Origin: Flavobacterium nitrogenifigens
GTDB taxonomy: Bacteria; Bacteroidota; Bacteroidia; Flavobacteriales; Flavobacteriaceae
Length of the DNA: 64,000 nt
Direction of reading: 5' to 3'
Assembly: GCF_003254565.1 (NCBI RefSeq)
Contig: NZ_QJRI01000172.1
Span: forward strand, 124,001-188,000
The first letter of the stretch is position 1. Every line of letters begins with the position of its first letter. The position numbers and the translations under genes are program-made. This document shows positions 37,301-45,909 of the stretch, in pieces. Under the pieces are notes generated by a model. The model was not told the DNA's origin, searched no databases, and worked only from the letters and a program-made list of their open reading frames with translations.

Positions 37301-39441
37301 AAATTCAGTCACAAGGAACGCAAGATAATGCGCCTTTGCAAGTAGATTTTGTAAACTTCAAAATCGAAACCATTATGAATATGGTTAAAAAAGACGAATT
37401 GTTGATGCAAGGCTTGATAAACGGAAATGCGTTGGTTGAAAACGTGATGACAAACCCGACTTTTACATCCGATTTAAAAATTGATGATTTTACTTTTAAA
37501 GGCTCAAAAGTTGGTGACTTAGAAATAAAAGTTGACAATAAAACTGCTAATACGCTTGCCGCAAATGTTGCCTTGACCGATGAAGGAAATGATTTAAAGT
37601 TAACAGGAGATTATTTGATGGATACTGGAAACTTTGATTTTGATGTGGTGATTAATAAACTTTATATCAAAAGTATTCAAGGTTTTAGTATGGGGAATAT
37701 TACTGAAGGACAAGGCTTTCTTTCAGGAAATTTTAAACTGACAGGAAATGCTTCGGCTCCAAAAGTTAATGGAGAATTGATTTTTAATGATGCTGGTTTT
37801 AGAGTGACACAATTGAATTCGTATTTTAAAACGAAAAACGAAAAAATCACTTTTAATGATGGAACCATTTCGTTTGATAAATTTTCTCTTTTTGATGAAA
37901 ATGACAACGAACTGTTTGTAAATGGAATGATTCAATCTCCCGATTTTGTCAAATACAATTTCAATCTGCTGGTTGAAGCTGACGATTTTAGAGCCATTCA
38001 TTCAAAAGCCAAAGACAATGATTTGTTCTATGGAGATTTATTCTTAGATACCAAACTCAATATAAAAGGAAATTTGGACAGTCCAGTTGTTGATGGAACT
38101 ATTAAAATTAATAAAGAAACCGATTTTACTGTTGTAATGCCACAGTCAGATCCTTCAATTGCAGATCGCGAAGGAATTGTAGAATTTGTTGATGAAGACA
38201 ATCTGTACTTGAAACAAACGGTTGATATGCAGAACAAACTGAATCAATCGGAATTGAAAGGAATGGATGTTAATGTGGCTATTTCGATCAATAAAGAAGC
38301 AGAATTGACATTGCTGATTGACAAATCTAATGGCGATTATTTGAATTTGAAGGGAGAAGCAGAATTAGTCGGCGGAATCGATCAATCGGGAAAAACAACT
38401 TTGACGGGGAAATATGAGTTTTCGGATGGCGCTTATGAAATGAATTTCAACGGAATCAAAAGAAAATTTGATATTCAGAAAGGAAGTTTCATCACTTGGA
38501 ACGGCGAACCAACAATGGCAACTTTAAATATTACAGCTATTTACAAAGTAAATACTGCTCCAATTGATTTGTTAGGGAGTCAGTTACAGAATAAAACACC
38601 GGCAGAACAGAATACCTACAAACAAAAACTTCCGTTTCAGACTTTACTGAAAATGAATGGAGAGCTGATGAAACCTGAAATTTCATTTGGAATTGTACTT
38701 CCTGAAGGAAATTATAATGTTGCTTCAGATGTGGTAGATATGACACGGGCAAAACTGAAACAATTAGAGCAAGATCCAGCAGAATTAAACAAACAAGTTT
38801 TTGCCCTTTTATTATTGAACAGATTTGTGGGCGAAAATCCGTTTGCGAGTGAAAGTGGCGGTATAAATGCAGAATCTTTTGCCAGACAGAGTGTGAGTAA
38901 GATACTTTCGCAGCAATTGAATAATCTGGCAGGAGATCTTATTGAAGGATTTGAAGTTAATTTTGATTTAGAATCGACAGAAGATTATACAACAGGAACG
39001 ATGCAGAACAGAACAGATCTTAATGTTGAAGTTTCTAAAAAACTGCTTGATGATCGACTGAAAATTACCGTTGGAAGCAGTTTTGGTGTTGAAGGACAAG
39101 AACGTGCCAATGAAGAAAGCACCAATATTGCCGGAGACGTTGCGTTAGATTATCAATTAACAAAAGACGGTCGTTATATGGTTCGTGCCTATCGTAAGAA
39201 CCAATATCAGGTTGCGGTAGAAGGTCAGGTAATCGAGACAGGAGTTGCTTTTGTGATTACAATGAGCTACAACAAATTCAGAGAGCTTTTTCATCGTACG
39301 GAAGCAGAAAAAGAATTAATAAAAGAAGAAAAAATTCGCAAGGAAAAAGAAAAGCAAAAAAAGAAAGAAGATAAAGAAAAAGGAAAACTGCAAGAGAACG
39401 AAGACGAAAAAACAATTGAAGGAAATGAGCAAAAGACTTAA
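34330..39441 (+). CDS. tamB: TamB-like translocation and assembly module protein
   Basis: The 1703-residue protein has an N-terminal membrane anchor (residues ~8-35), a very long series of beta-rich AsmA/TamB-type repeats, and a C-terminal TamB (DUF490) domain with LLLNRFVGENPF and SVSKILSQQLNNLAGDLIEGFEVNFDLES. It ends with a charged Lys/Glu-rich tail. TamB spans the periplasm and helps move lipids or barrel proteins to the outer membrane. The stop overlaps the next gene by 17 bases, so the two are coupled. Function is inferred from family and partner. Confidence 0.93.
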   Translation: MNKKSIHFLKKTLRILIWCVVSIVALLLLLIILIQVPSVQNFVKDKAITYLEGKIKTKVSLDYISIKFPKDVVLEGFYFEDQKKDTLLAGKRLEVDVDLFKLVSSELEINSISLENVKANISRNKEGIFNFDYIIKAFEFKEPKVEDPDAKPFKISVVKVNLDQVKFNFKDDFSKNDIKVNLTHFDTKFKKFDLDKMDFNIPNINLNGLKVVLDQDVVEEIAEVSVKTVDTVSKRPDFKLVLEKISLSKIDILYDNKDSKLNSGIRLGNLNLAVNEIDLNKQLLDFDTFEVKNLSGNLRLGTKDKQIETPNLDTTAIKQAGWKVKLNETNLENIAFKFDDMQSKPKTRGLDYAHLDLSKFNFKAEKLYYGNDTISGKIKTLAVNEKSGLEIQSFKTDFFYGPKNASLENLYLKTPQTLVQDKIKAQYKSLESLQKDLGNLGIDANLKQSKIGFKDILLFVPDLQNTNPFKSTPNAILYVDSRVSGKVKDLNISKFEMSGIGSTKVSLSGEIAGLPDAQKAYYDLDIKKASTTSKDINMLVPAGTIPKNIQLPSQLSLQGKFTGSAQNFKTNMALASSFGNAKVDALFDQRIKKREKYDAQVYLLDFDLGRLIKNDSIGKITLKAKVKGNGLDPKTANAAIDGLVQKAVFNRYTYKDLALKGNIENGSFAVKSGMKDPNLNFDLIASGDAKDKYPTVKLKLNLDIADLEKLNLHAGPMKLRGNVDADITNSNPDFLNGKVFLSNIQVLQDAEPIVLDSIHVLAFADKDSNSIKISSQFLKAEVIGKYKLTTLANSLQKSLSKYIDLKNPKVNAESDEQRLAFMLKVDNDPVLFKLLPKLTGLEPFTIKGNYNNQTDSLTVKGTIPRIVYDGNTISDGKINIEAKENALEYLVSVATIESGSLKIPLTSLSGNVQNNILTYALEVQDAKQKQQYFIAGEFKAEDSKNILKLNPDSFILNYDQWNVDPENAIELGEKRLYVNKFNLSNNGNELKIQSQGTQDNAPLQVDFVNFKIETIMNMVKKDELLMQGLINGNALVENVMTNPTFTSDLKIDDFTFKGSKVGDLEIKVDNKTANTLAANVALTDEGNDLKLTGDYLMDTGNFDFDVVINKLYIKSIQGFSMGNITEGQGFLSGNFKLTGNASAPKVNGELIFNDAGFRVTQLNSYFKTKNEKITFNDGTISFDKFSLFDENDNELFVNGMIQSPDFVKYNFNLLVEADDFRAIHSKAKDNDLFYGDLFLDTKLNIKGNLDSPVVDGTIKINKETDFTVVMPQSDPSIADREGIVEFVDEDNLYLKQTVDMQNKLNQSELKGMDVNVAISINKEAELTLLIDKSNGDYLNLKGEAELVGGIDQSGKTTLTGKYEFSDGAYEMNFNGIKRKFDIQKGSFITWNGEPTMATLNITAIYKVNTAPIDLLGSQLQNKTPAEQNTYKQKLPFQTLLKMNGELMKPEISFGIVLPEGNYNVASDVVDMTRAKLKQLEQDPAELNKQVFALLLLNRFVGENPFASESGGINAESFARQSVSKILSQQLNNLAGDLIEGFEVNFDLESTEDYTTGTMQNRTDLNVEVSKKLLDDRLKITVGSSFGVEGQERANEESTNIAGDVALDYQLTKDGRYMVRAYRKNQYQVAVEGQVIETGVAFVITMSYNKFRELFHRTEAEKELIKEEKIRKEKEKQKKKEDKEKGKLQENEDEKTIEGNEQKT

Positions 39442-41740
39442 TCATAGAAATATATATTTAAAGTATATCGCGCTGCTTTCCTTGTTTTTTGTTTTAGGAT
39501 GCAGTAATACGAAATACCTTCCCGATGGAGAGTTGCTTTATACAGGCGGTTCTGTTACCATCAAAGATTCGATTATGAAAAAGAAAGATCGAAAAGCTTT
39601 GGAAACAGAATTAGAAGGTTTATTGCGTCCAAAACCAAACAAACAAATCTTCGGACTTCGTCCTAAATTATTGATATATAATCTTGCAGGCCAACCCAAA
39701 AAAGATAAAGGAACAAGATATTGGCTTCGTAATAAAGTTGGAGAACCGCCAGTACTTTTCAGTAAAGTTGATTTGGATTATAATGCTTCCGTTTTGCGAA
39801 ATTTTACAGAAAACAGAGGATATTTTAAAACCCGCGTAAGTGCCGATTCAACTGTTCGAAATAAAAGGGTAACTGCAGAATATATTGTGACGCCAAGAAA
39901 ACAGTACATTATAAAAAGCGTTACATTTCCTGACGACTCTTTAAAAATGTCAAAAATTATTGCTAGAAGTCATAAAAGGAGTCTGCTTAAAGTGGGAAAA
40001 CCATATGATTTGGATGTCATAAAAGCAGAAAGAGAAAGAATCGATGCGCGATTAAAAGAAAAAGGCTATTTCTATTTTAATCCAGATTATATTTTGGCTC
40101 AAGTTGACAGTAGTAAAGGCGATCATGAAGTGCGAATCAGATTGGTTATAAAAGATGATACGCCTGTAAAAGCCTTGACTTCTTACAAGATTGATAAAAT
40201 CTTTGTGTATCCTAATTATTCTCTAACGAATGATAGTGCGGTTTATAGAAAAAGAAATATCACGCAATATAAAGATCTCACTATAATTGACACGACAGAA
40301 ACTTTTAAACCAAGAATTTATGATCGAACAATTTATTTTAAGAAAGGGGATGTGTATAATCGAAAAGATCATAACTTAACTTTAAACCGATTTGTAAATC
40401 TTGGAACTTTCAGTTTTGTAAAGAATGAATTTAAACCGTCAGATTCCATTCCGAATACTTTAGATTCTTATTACTATTTGACTCTTTTACCTAAGAAGTT
40501 TATTCGTGTTGAAGTGATTGGAAAAACCAATTCTGCAAGTTATACAGGTACAGAATTAAATCTAAACTGGAATAACCGAAACTTTCTTAAAGGAGCTGAA
40601 TTGTTTACGGCTTCTGTTTTCGGAGGAGCCGATTTTCAGTTGGGTGGAGTAAACAGAGGGAAAAATATTTATAAACTTGGAGGTGAAGTTAGTTTAACTT
40701 GGCCAAGATTTATAACGCCTTTTCATATTGAAGGGAACAGCGAATATGTGCCAAGAACCAAAGCGACCTTACGTTACGAGTATCAAAAAAGAACACAATT
40801 GTATGCTTTGAATTCTTTTAATACTTCTTTTGGTTATATGTGGAAAGAAAACATTCGTAAAGAACATCAATTGAATGTTATTGACGTGACTTATGTAAGT
40901 CCGAATCATGTAACACCAGAATATATGGCAGATATTGATGAAGATCCGGCATTGGGAAAAGTAATTGAAAAACAGTTGGTTTTTGGACCTACCTACAATT
41001 ACACCTATACCAATACCATGCAGAAACGTAAAAAGAATACTATCTATTTTAATGGTGAATTGGATTTGGCTGGAAATCTAACAGGGGCGATTACTGGAGC
41101 CAATATTAAGAAAAACGATACGATAAAAATCTTTGATGTTCCGTTTAGCCAATATGTGAAAATCAGATCAGATTTCAGGCATTATTTAAAGCTTGGAAAA
41201 GAAAGTGAATTGGCCAGCAGATTGATTGTCGGCGCTGGATTTGCCTACGGAAATTCGAGAACACTTCCCGCATCTAAGCAGTTTGTTGTAGGAGGAACCA
41301 ATAGTATTCGAGCTTTTAGAGCACGAACTTTAGGGCCAGGAAGTTATGTTATTCCGACCAATACAAGCGATAATTATACACCAGATCAATCTGCCGATTT
41401 AAAACTGGAATTCAATACAGAATACCGAGCAAAACTTTTCAGTATTGTAAGAGCCGCGGTGTTTTTGGATGCTGGTAATATTTGGCTTTTACACGCCGAT
41501 CCAAACAAACCTGGTGCTGAAATTTCAAAGGATTTTATGAAAGAAATTGCTGTTGGAGCAGGTGCAGGTTTACGTTTTGATTTATCATTTTTAATTTTAA
41601 GAACCGATTTAGCCATTCCGCTCCGAAACCCAGCCTTGCCAGATGGGCAAAGATGGGTAATTGATGATATTAATTTCGGAAGCAGTTCGTGGAGAAAAGA
41701 CAACCTCATTTTGAATATCGCTATCGGATATCCTTTCTAA
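39425..41740 (+). CDS. BamA/TamA-family outer-membrane protein
   Basis: The ATG at 39425 gives a lipoprotein-like signal (YIALLSLFFVLGC, then CSNTKYLPDGE), 771 residues. POTRA-like repeats (about 40-330) precede a Bac_surface_Ag/BamA barrel with ASRLIVGAGFAYGNSRTLPASKQFVVGGTNSIRAFRARTLGPG and a terminal Phe (IAIGYPF). It pairs with the preceding tamB, as TamA does in other bacteria. A lipid anchor at the start of such a barrel protein is typical of Bacteroidota TamA-like (TamL) proteins. Confidence 0.92.
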   Translation: MSKRLNHRNIYLKYIALLSLFFVLGCSNTKYLPDGELLYTGGSVTIKDSIMKKKDRKALETELEGLLRPKPNKQIFGLRPKLLIYNLAGQPKKDKGTRYWLRNKVGEPPVLFSKVDLDYNASVLRNFTENRGYFKTRVSADSTVRNKRVTAEYIVTPRKQYIIKSVTFPDDSLKMSKIIARSHKRSLLKVGKPYDLDVIKAERERIDARLKEKGYFYFNPDYILAQVDSSKGDHEVRIRLVIKDDTPVKALTSYKIDKIFVYPNYSLTNDSAVYRKRNITQYKDLTIIDTTETFKPRIYDRTIYFKKGDVYNRKDHNLTLNRFVNLGTFSFVKNEFKPSDSIPNTLDSYYYLTLLPKKFIRVEVIGKTNSASYTGTELNLNWNNRNFLKGAELFTASVFGGADFQLGGVNRGKNIYKLGGEVSLTWPRFITPFHIEGNSEYVPRTKATLRYEYQKRTQLYALNSFNTSFGYMWKENIRKEHQLNVIDVTYVSPNHVTPEYMADIDEDPALGKVIEKQLVFGPTYNYTYTNTMQKRKKNTIYFNGELDLAGNLTGAITGANIKKNDTIKIFDVPFSQYVKIRSDFRHYLKLGKESELASRLIVGAGFAYGNSRTLPASKQFVVGGTNSIRAFRARTLGPGSYVIPTNTSDNYTPDQSADLKLEFNTEYRAKLFSIVRAAVFLDAGNIWLLHADPNKPGAEISKDFMKEIAVGAGAGLRFDLSFLILRTDLAIPLRNPALPDGQRWVIDDINFGSSSWRKDNLILNIAIGYPF

Positions 41741-41762
41741 AGTTTTTTTGCTATTTTTTTCT

Positions 41763-41887
41763 GCCACGAATTCACGAATTTTCGCTAATTTCTTTGTCTA
41801 TTAATTTTTCCAATTTCACAAATTTTAATTTGTGAAATTCAATTATAATTATCCCCATAGATTAACGAAAATTCGTGAATTCGTGGC
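41763..41887. repeat. Inverted repeat, CACGAATT family
   Basis: Arms 41763-41789 and 41861-41887 match at 25 or 26 of 27 positions (GCCACGAATTCACGAATTTT). Inside is a second hairpin (AATTTCACAAATT/AATTTGTGAAATT). A similar element is at 49667-49746. It lies between the TamA-like gene and the DUF4230 gene. Confidence 0.9.
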
Positions 41888-41935
41888 TAAAAAAAGAAAA
41901 AAATGAAGTAAATTGGTCTAAAATATTTTAGAGGA

Positions 41936-42571
41936 ATGCAAAACTTGATCAAACGAATTATAGGTATTGGAGTTATTGTTTTAATAATTGTTCTGGGGTT
42001 TAAATATTGCCAGTTCAAAAAAGAAGACGATTCTGATATTCAGTATAATACCAATTTAATTCAGCAGCAGATTCTTAACGTTGGGAAATTGGTTGTTACC
42101 GAAGGGCATTTTTCAGAAGTCATCACCTATAAAAATCAGCAAAAGTATTTAATGGACATGATTTCTTTTGAGAAAAAAGCACTCATTGTGGTCAATGCTA
42201 ATGTAACGGTTGCTTATGATCTGCATCAGATGAAATATGATATTGATGAAAAAAACAAGACCATTACAATTTTAAATATCCCAAAAGAAGAAATTACCAT
42301 CAATCCAGACATTCAGTTTTACGATGTAGAACAAAGCAAACTGAATCCGTTTACGGGAGATGATTACAATAAAATCAATAAATCGGTAAAAGCCAATCTG
42401 GCTAAGAAAATCGAAAATTCTACCCTAAAAACAAACGCTCAAAATAGATTGATAAGTGAATTGTCTAAGATTTTAATCATGACCAATTCGATGGGATGGA
42501 AACTGCAGTATAACGGAAAAACTATTGAATCGGAAACAGAATTGACTCAGGATTTGAATTCAAAGCTGTAA
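41936..42571 (+). CDS. DUF4230-domain membrane protein
   Basis: The 211-residue protein has one N-terminal transmembrane helix (residues 8-24) and the DUF4230 pattern: QQQILNVGKLVVTEGHFSEVITYKN, EKKALIVVNANVTVAYDL, and a C-terminal KANLAKKIENSTLKTNAQNRLISELSKI. Function is unknown. It is convergent with the aromatic amino acid hydroxylase gene and separated from it by a large palindromic repeat. Confidence 0.88.
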   Translation: MQNLIKRIIGIGVIVLIIVLGFKYCQFKKEDDSDIQYNTNLIQQQILNVGKLVVTEGHFSEVITYKNQQKYLMDMISFEKKALIVVNANVTVAYDLHQMKYDIDEKNKTITILNIPKEEITINPDIQFYDVEQSKLNPFTGDDYNKINKSVKANLAKKIENSTLKTNAQNRLISELSKILIMTNSMGWKLQYNGKTIESETELTQDLNSKL

Positions 42572-42576
42572 AAAAG

Positions 42577-42653
42577 AATCTCGCAAAGTCGCAGAGTCGC
42601 AAAGTAAACTTTAAAAAGTAAAAAACTTTGCGACTCTGCGTCTTTGCGAGATT
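42577..42653. repeat. Large palindrome, CTTTGCGACTCTGCG family
   Basis: Two copies of the ~29-base motif face each other (42577-42605 and 42625-42653), differing by few bases, giving a long hairpin between two convergent genes. It is the same family as the 24070 array. The T-rich flank suggests use as a terminator. Confidence 0.92.
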
Positions 42654-42690
42654 AAAAAATTATCAAAAGAAAAAAACTTTGTGTCTTAGT

Positions 42691-42707
42691 TCCGATAGCT
42701 ATCGTGA
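42691..42707. repeat. Palindrome overlapping phhA stop codon
   Basis: The core CGATAGCTATCG (42693-42704) is the same palindrome as at 8106-8123. It supplies the last codon and the TAG stop of the hydroxylase gene. Confidence 0.8.
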
Positions 42708-44462
42708 TTGTGGCAAATTATCAAAAATCAAATCCAAACCACCAGCAATCAAATGTGCAATTTCAGGGCGTTTCACTTTCAATTGATCCAGATAAATCAA
42801 AACTTCCTGTAAAAGCTGCTTTTCATCAGAATCTTTCAAAAGTTCAGCAATTTCAATAGCCAATAACCAATCGTTCGGATGATTGTTTTTTAGTTTTTCA
42901 AAAACAGATTTTAGTTCTGTTTTATCACTTTTATTTGTTCTGATATCTCTAACTATTGCGTATAAATGTTCTAATTCATCGCGCTTTTCAGTATGTTTCG
43001 CTTTGATTGTTTTTGTTGAAGGAACAATATTGATCAAGTCAAAACTATTTACATCGGCTGGACCTGAGAAAGCAGAAATCACTTTTTTACCAATTGCCAT
43101 ATCGTAATTGCCCCATTCAGGCTGAAACAAAACAGTTTCTCCATGAGTTACGGTGCAATTTCTAAAACTAATTAAAATAATTTCTCCGTGAAGATTTCTA
43201 GAACCTGTAATGATTTCACCTTCAACAATAATATTTCCTTCGAATTCTAATTTTATTTTTTCGCCTTCAATGATATTATAAGCCTGTAAATCCTTCGGAC
43301 TCATATCTTCAATGGCGAGATTAAAACCTTTCAATTTCCCAATCGGACTTCCAAATCCGTGAGGATGCGTTAAAGTTCCGTGACCAACTAATTCTTTTTC
43401 GCGGTAAGCCAAAGCTGTTTTTCCAGTAGTTTGAATGTAAACTGGCTTTCCTTCTTCTTCAATAACATTTGTGAAAACTCCAGAAATCTGTAAACCTGTG
43501 CTCAATTCAATAGTCCCTAAAGCATTTGATTGAATCAGTTTTTTAATTCCAGAAAGACCTCCTGTACGAAGTGCCATTTTATGAGCAAATTCTTCTAGAA
43601 CTAAACTTAAATAAGAAAAATTTGGAGTAACATATAATTGTGGCTGCAACTGCGTAATATCAAAATTCTGATTTGCTGCCGAAATATCATAAGGGATTTT
43701 CTTTACATTATCGGTCATACAGTGTGCACTTTCTCCAATAGAAGAAAGTAATCCAGCGCCATATATTTTTGGATTTTCAACGTTTCCGATCAAGCCATAT
43801 TCAACAGTCCACCAGTGTAAGTTTCTTATTTGAGCCATTTCAGACAATTCTCCCATATCGTTCTGCAAATCGGCAACCGCTTTTTCAGCTTCATCGATTT
43901 TTTCTTGCGGAGTATCTTCTGCTTCTTTTAAAATAGAAAGCAAGCGAATCGCTTCATACATCTGATAATCTTTATGAGAAGAAATCGCTTTACAGCCAAT
44001 TTCGCCAAAACGTCTCAAATATTCTGCATATTCAGGATTTGCAATAATAGGAGCGTGGCCGGCACCTTCGTGAATAATATCTGGAGCAGGAGTATATTCA
44101 ATATGTTCCAATTGACGAATGTCTGAGGCAATAACCAAAACATTATAAGCTTGAAACTCCATAAAAGCATTTGGCGGAATAAATCCATCAACGGCAACCG
44201 CTGCCCAGCCAATTTCGCTAAGAATTCGGTTCATACCGTACATGCTTGGAATCGAATCGATTTCGATGCCAGTTTTACGTAAACCTTCTAGATAAGAATC
44301 ATGGGCAACTTTAGAAAGATAATCTACATTTTTACGCATAACATATCGCCAAACCGCCTGATTGATAGGAGTGTAATCACTATAATCTTGAGGTTTAATG
44401 AATTGCTGTAAATGTTTAGGCAATCGCTCTAATAACGGATTGGTTTCAATGTTTGGATTCAT
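42699..44462 (-). CDS. Aromatic amino acid hydroxylase (phenylalanine 4-monooxygenase)
   Basis: Hydroxylates phenylalanine (or another aromatic amino acid) with O2 and tetrahydropterin. The 587-residue protein has iron ligands H131 and H136 in HEGAGHAP and E221 in WTVEYG. It is about twice the length of proteobacterial PhhA and has an extra C-terminal region with DUF-like segments (from ~320 onward), as in other Bacteroidota. It may feed tyrosine breakdown. The C-terminus (PQSR) is made by a palindromic repeat that includes the stop codon. Substrate preference cannot be fixed from sequence. Confidence 0.93.
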   Translation of the reverse strand: MNPNIETNPLLERLPKHLQQFIKPQDYSDYTPINQAVWRYVMRKNVDYLSKVAHDSYLEGLRKTGIEIDSIPSMYGMNRILSEIGWAAVAVDGFIPPNAFMEFQAYNVLVIASDIRQLEHIEYTPAPDIIHEGAGHAPIIANPEYAEYLRRFGEIGCKAISSHKDYQMYEAIRLLSILKEAEDTPQEKIDEAEKAVADLQNDMGELSEMAQIRNLHWWTVEYGLIGNVENPKIYGAGLLSSIGESAHCMTDNVKKIPYDISAANQNFDITQLQPQLYVTPNFSYLSLVLEEFAHKMALRTGGLSGIKKLIQSNALGTIELSTGLQISGVFTNVIEEEGKPVYIQTTGKTALAYREKELVGHGTLTHPHGFGSPIGKLKGFNLAIEDMSPKDLQAYNIIEGEKIKLEFEGNIIVEGEIITGSRNLHGEIILISFRNCTVTHGETVLFQPEWGNYDMAIGKKVISAFSGPADVNSFDLINIVPSTKTIKAKHTEKRDELEHLYAIVRDIRTNKSDKTELKSVFEKLKNNHPNDWLLAIEIAELLKDSDEKQLLQEVLIYLDQLKVKRPEIAHLIAGGLDLIFDNLPQSR

Positions 44463-44599
44463 TTCGAAAACGTTGTAGATTAAAATGTAAAATTACGAAT
44501 TTATGGCTCGATTTTTTATCATCCATCACAAAATTTTTATTCGAAATTGACTTTTATTGCATTTTTGTAGATTTTTACAAAGCTGAAATAAATGGAATT

Positions 44600-45046
44600 T
44601 TAGCAGTCATTATTTTCATAATTCACTTTCTCCATTGTTTTTTCGAAGTTTTCAAGTTCTTTTTTAGTCATCGAAGCTTCTTTCAGATCCACTTTTAATT
44701 GTTTTTTAGCATCAGGGCTAATCCATAAACCAGTGAAAGAGTCTCCTGATTTTTGTAAAATCAAAACACCACTAAATCCTTGCTCAACTAACACAAATTC
44801 ATTTTCTTTTTTTCTGTTTTGAGTAACATTAAGCTGAATCCAATTTTTCGATTTATTCTGACGATACATCGAAGTATACATTAAATCGGCTGTGCAAGGG
44901 TTTTCTTCTATTTTAATATAAACCGTTATCGGCGTTTTTCCGTCAACAGTTCCTTTATATAAATTTGAAGCTGAAGTTTGTGATTGTGCTGATAATTGAT
45001 TTAAAAATGAGAAACAGATTGTAACAAAGAAAATTACTTTTTTCAT
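44600..45046 (-). CDS. Secreted protein of unknown function
   Basis: The 148-residue protein has a signal peptide (cleaved after NQLSAQ) and a small beta-rich domain (LYKGTVDGKTPITVYIKIEENPCTADLMYTSMYRQ) ending in ENNDC. It is probably periplasmic. No family is recognised. It sits between the hydroxylase and truncated hemoglobin genes on the same strand but with gaps of 76-137 bases. Confidence 0.78.
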   Translation of the reverse strand: MKKVIFFVTICFSFLNQLSAQSQTSASNLYKGTVDGKTPITVYIKIEENPCTADLMYTSMYRQNKSKNWIQLNVTQNRKKENEFVLVEQGFSGVLILQKSGDSFTGLWISPDAKKQLKVDLKEASMTKKELENFEKTMEKVNYENNDC

Positions 45047-45122
45047 AAATAAAAGAATATAGATTTGGGGTTAATTCATTTAATCAAATATAAAATTCTA
45101 CTTTTTAATTGAAAGAAATTTT

Positions 45123-45533
45123 TTAAGATTTTTTGATAGTATTTCTCATTTCATTTTCTGCATTTCTAAAATATTCAATTTTGTGGCTGAACATAAAAGC
45201 CATATTGGTAGCACGCATTTTAGCTTCTTCTGTTATTGGCCCTGCAAATTGCGAATCTATTGTAGAATTAAAAATAGCAATCCAACGGTCAAAGTGTGTT
45301 TTGTCTACCGGTAATTGTTTGTGCGGAGGAAAAGGTGTTCCAGAATAAGCGCGAACATCAAATAAAATGGTTTGCCAGAAATTGTACATTTTTTGAAGAT
45401 GCGGTTCCCAGCGATCTTGTAATTTATCATTAAATATCGGCCCGATTAAATCGTCCTTTCTAACATTTGCATAAAAGCTGTTAACCATTTGCTGAATGTC
45501 TTCTATTGTCGAAATATCTTTTAAAGCTGTCAT
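45123..45533 (-). CDS. Group III truncated hemoglobin
   Basis: The 136-residue protein matches the group III truncated globins: FYANVRKDDLIGPIFNDKL, then the heme-pocket WEPHLQKMYNFWQTILF, with proximal His in DKTHFDRWIAIF and FSHKIEYFR at the end. It binds heme and is thought to handle O2, NO or peroxide. It has its own -7 element at 45557-45564. Confidence 0.93.
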   Translation of the reverse strand: MTALKDISTIEDIQQMVNSFYANVRKDDLIGPIFNDKLQDRWEPHLQKMYNFWQTILFDVRAYSGTPFPPHKQLPVDKTHFDRWIAIFNSTIDSQFAGPITEEAKMRATNMAFMFSHKIEYFRNAENEMRNTIKKS

Positions 45534-45909
45534 TTTATTGTATTTTAAGTAAGCTGCAAAAATACAATATATCTTTCTTTTACTTCCCTGATAAATGTCA
45601 TATGCCCTTTATTTGCTAGGTAAAATCGCGTTTTGTAAGGAATTGTATAGATTTTTTATTTTATGATGAGTTATTTCGATTTTAATAGGTAAGTTTTTTA
45701 TGATTTTTAATTTTTTAAAATATTGTTATTCAGTGTTTTGGAAAACAATAAGATGAGTTTTTGTTATATCAGTTTTTTTAATTTGATGTGTATTTGTAAA
45801 GTTAAAAAATTAAGAATGTTATAAAAATACTCATAATATTGTGCTGTTTTAGTAAAATAAAACTGAATAAATAAGAAAAAACTAATTATCAAACCAAAAC
45901 CACAAAAGA
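45534..45909. other. Gene-free 376-base spacer
   Basis: This AT-rich stretch separates the divergent truncated hemoglobin and GH30 genes. The left part has a minus-strand -7 element (TATTTTTG, 45557-45564) for the hemoglobin gene. On the GH30 side no clear TAnnTTTG or regulator site is recognised. Confidence 0.5.

Noticed and set aside
39416..39424. Upstream TTG start for the TamA-like gene
   Set aside because: The ATG at 39425 gives a proper lipoprotein signal and the usual short overlap with tamB.
44453..44698. Plus-strand ORF of 81 codons upstream of the hydroxylase gene
   Set aside because: It overlaps two minus-strand genes, starts in their coding region and has no homology-like pattern; it is a shadow.
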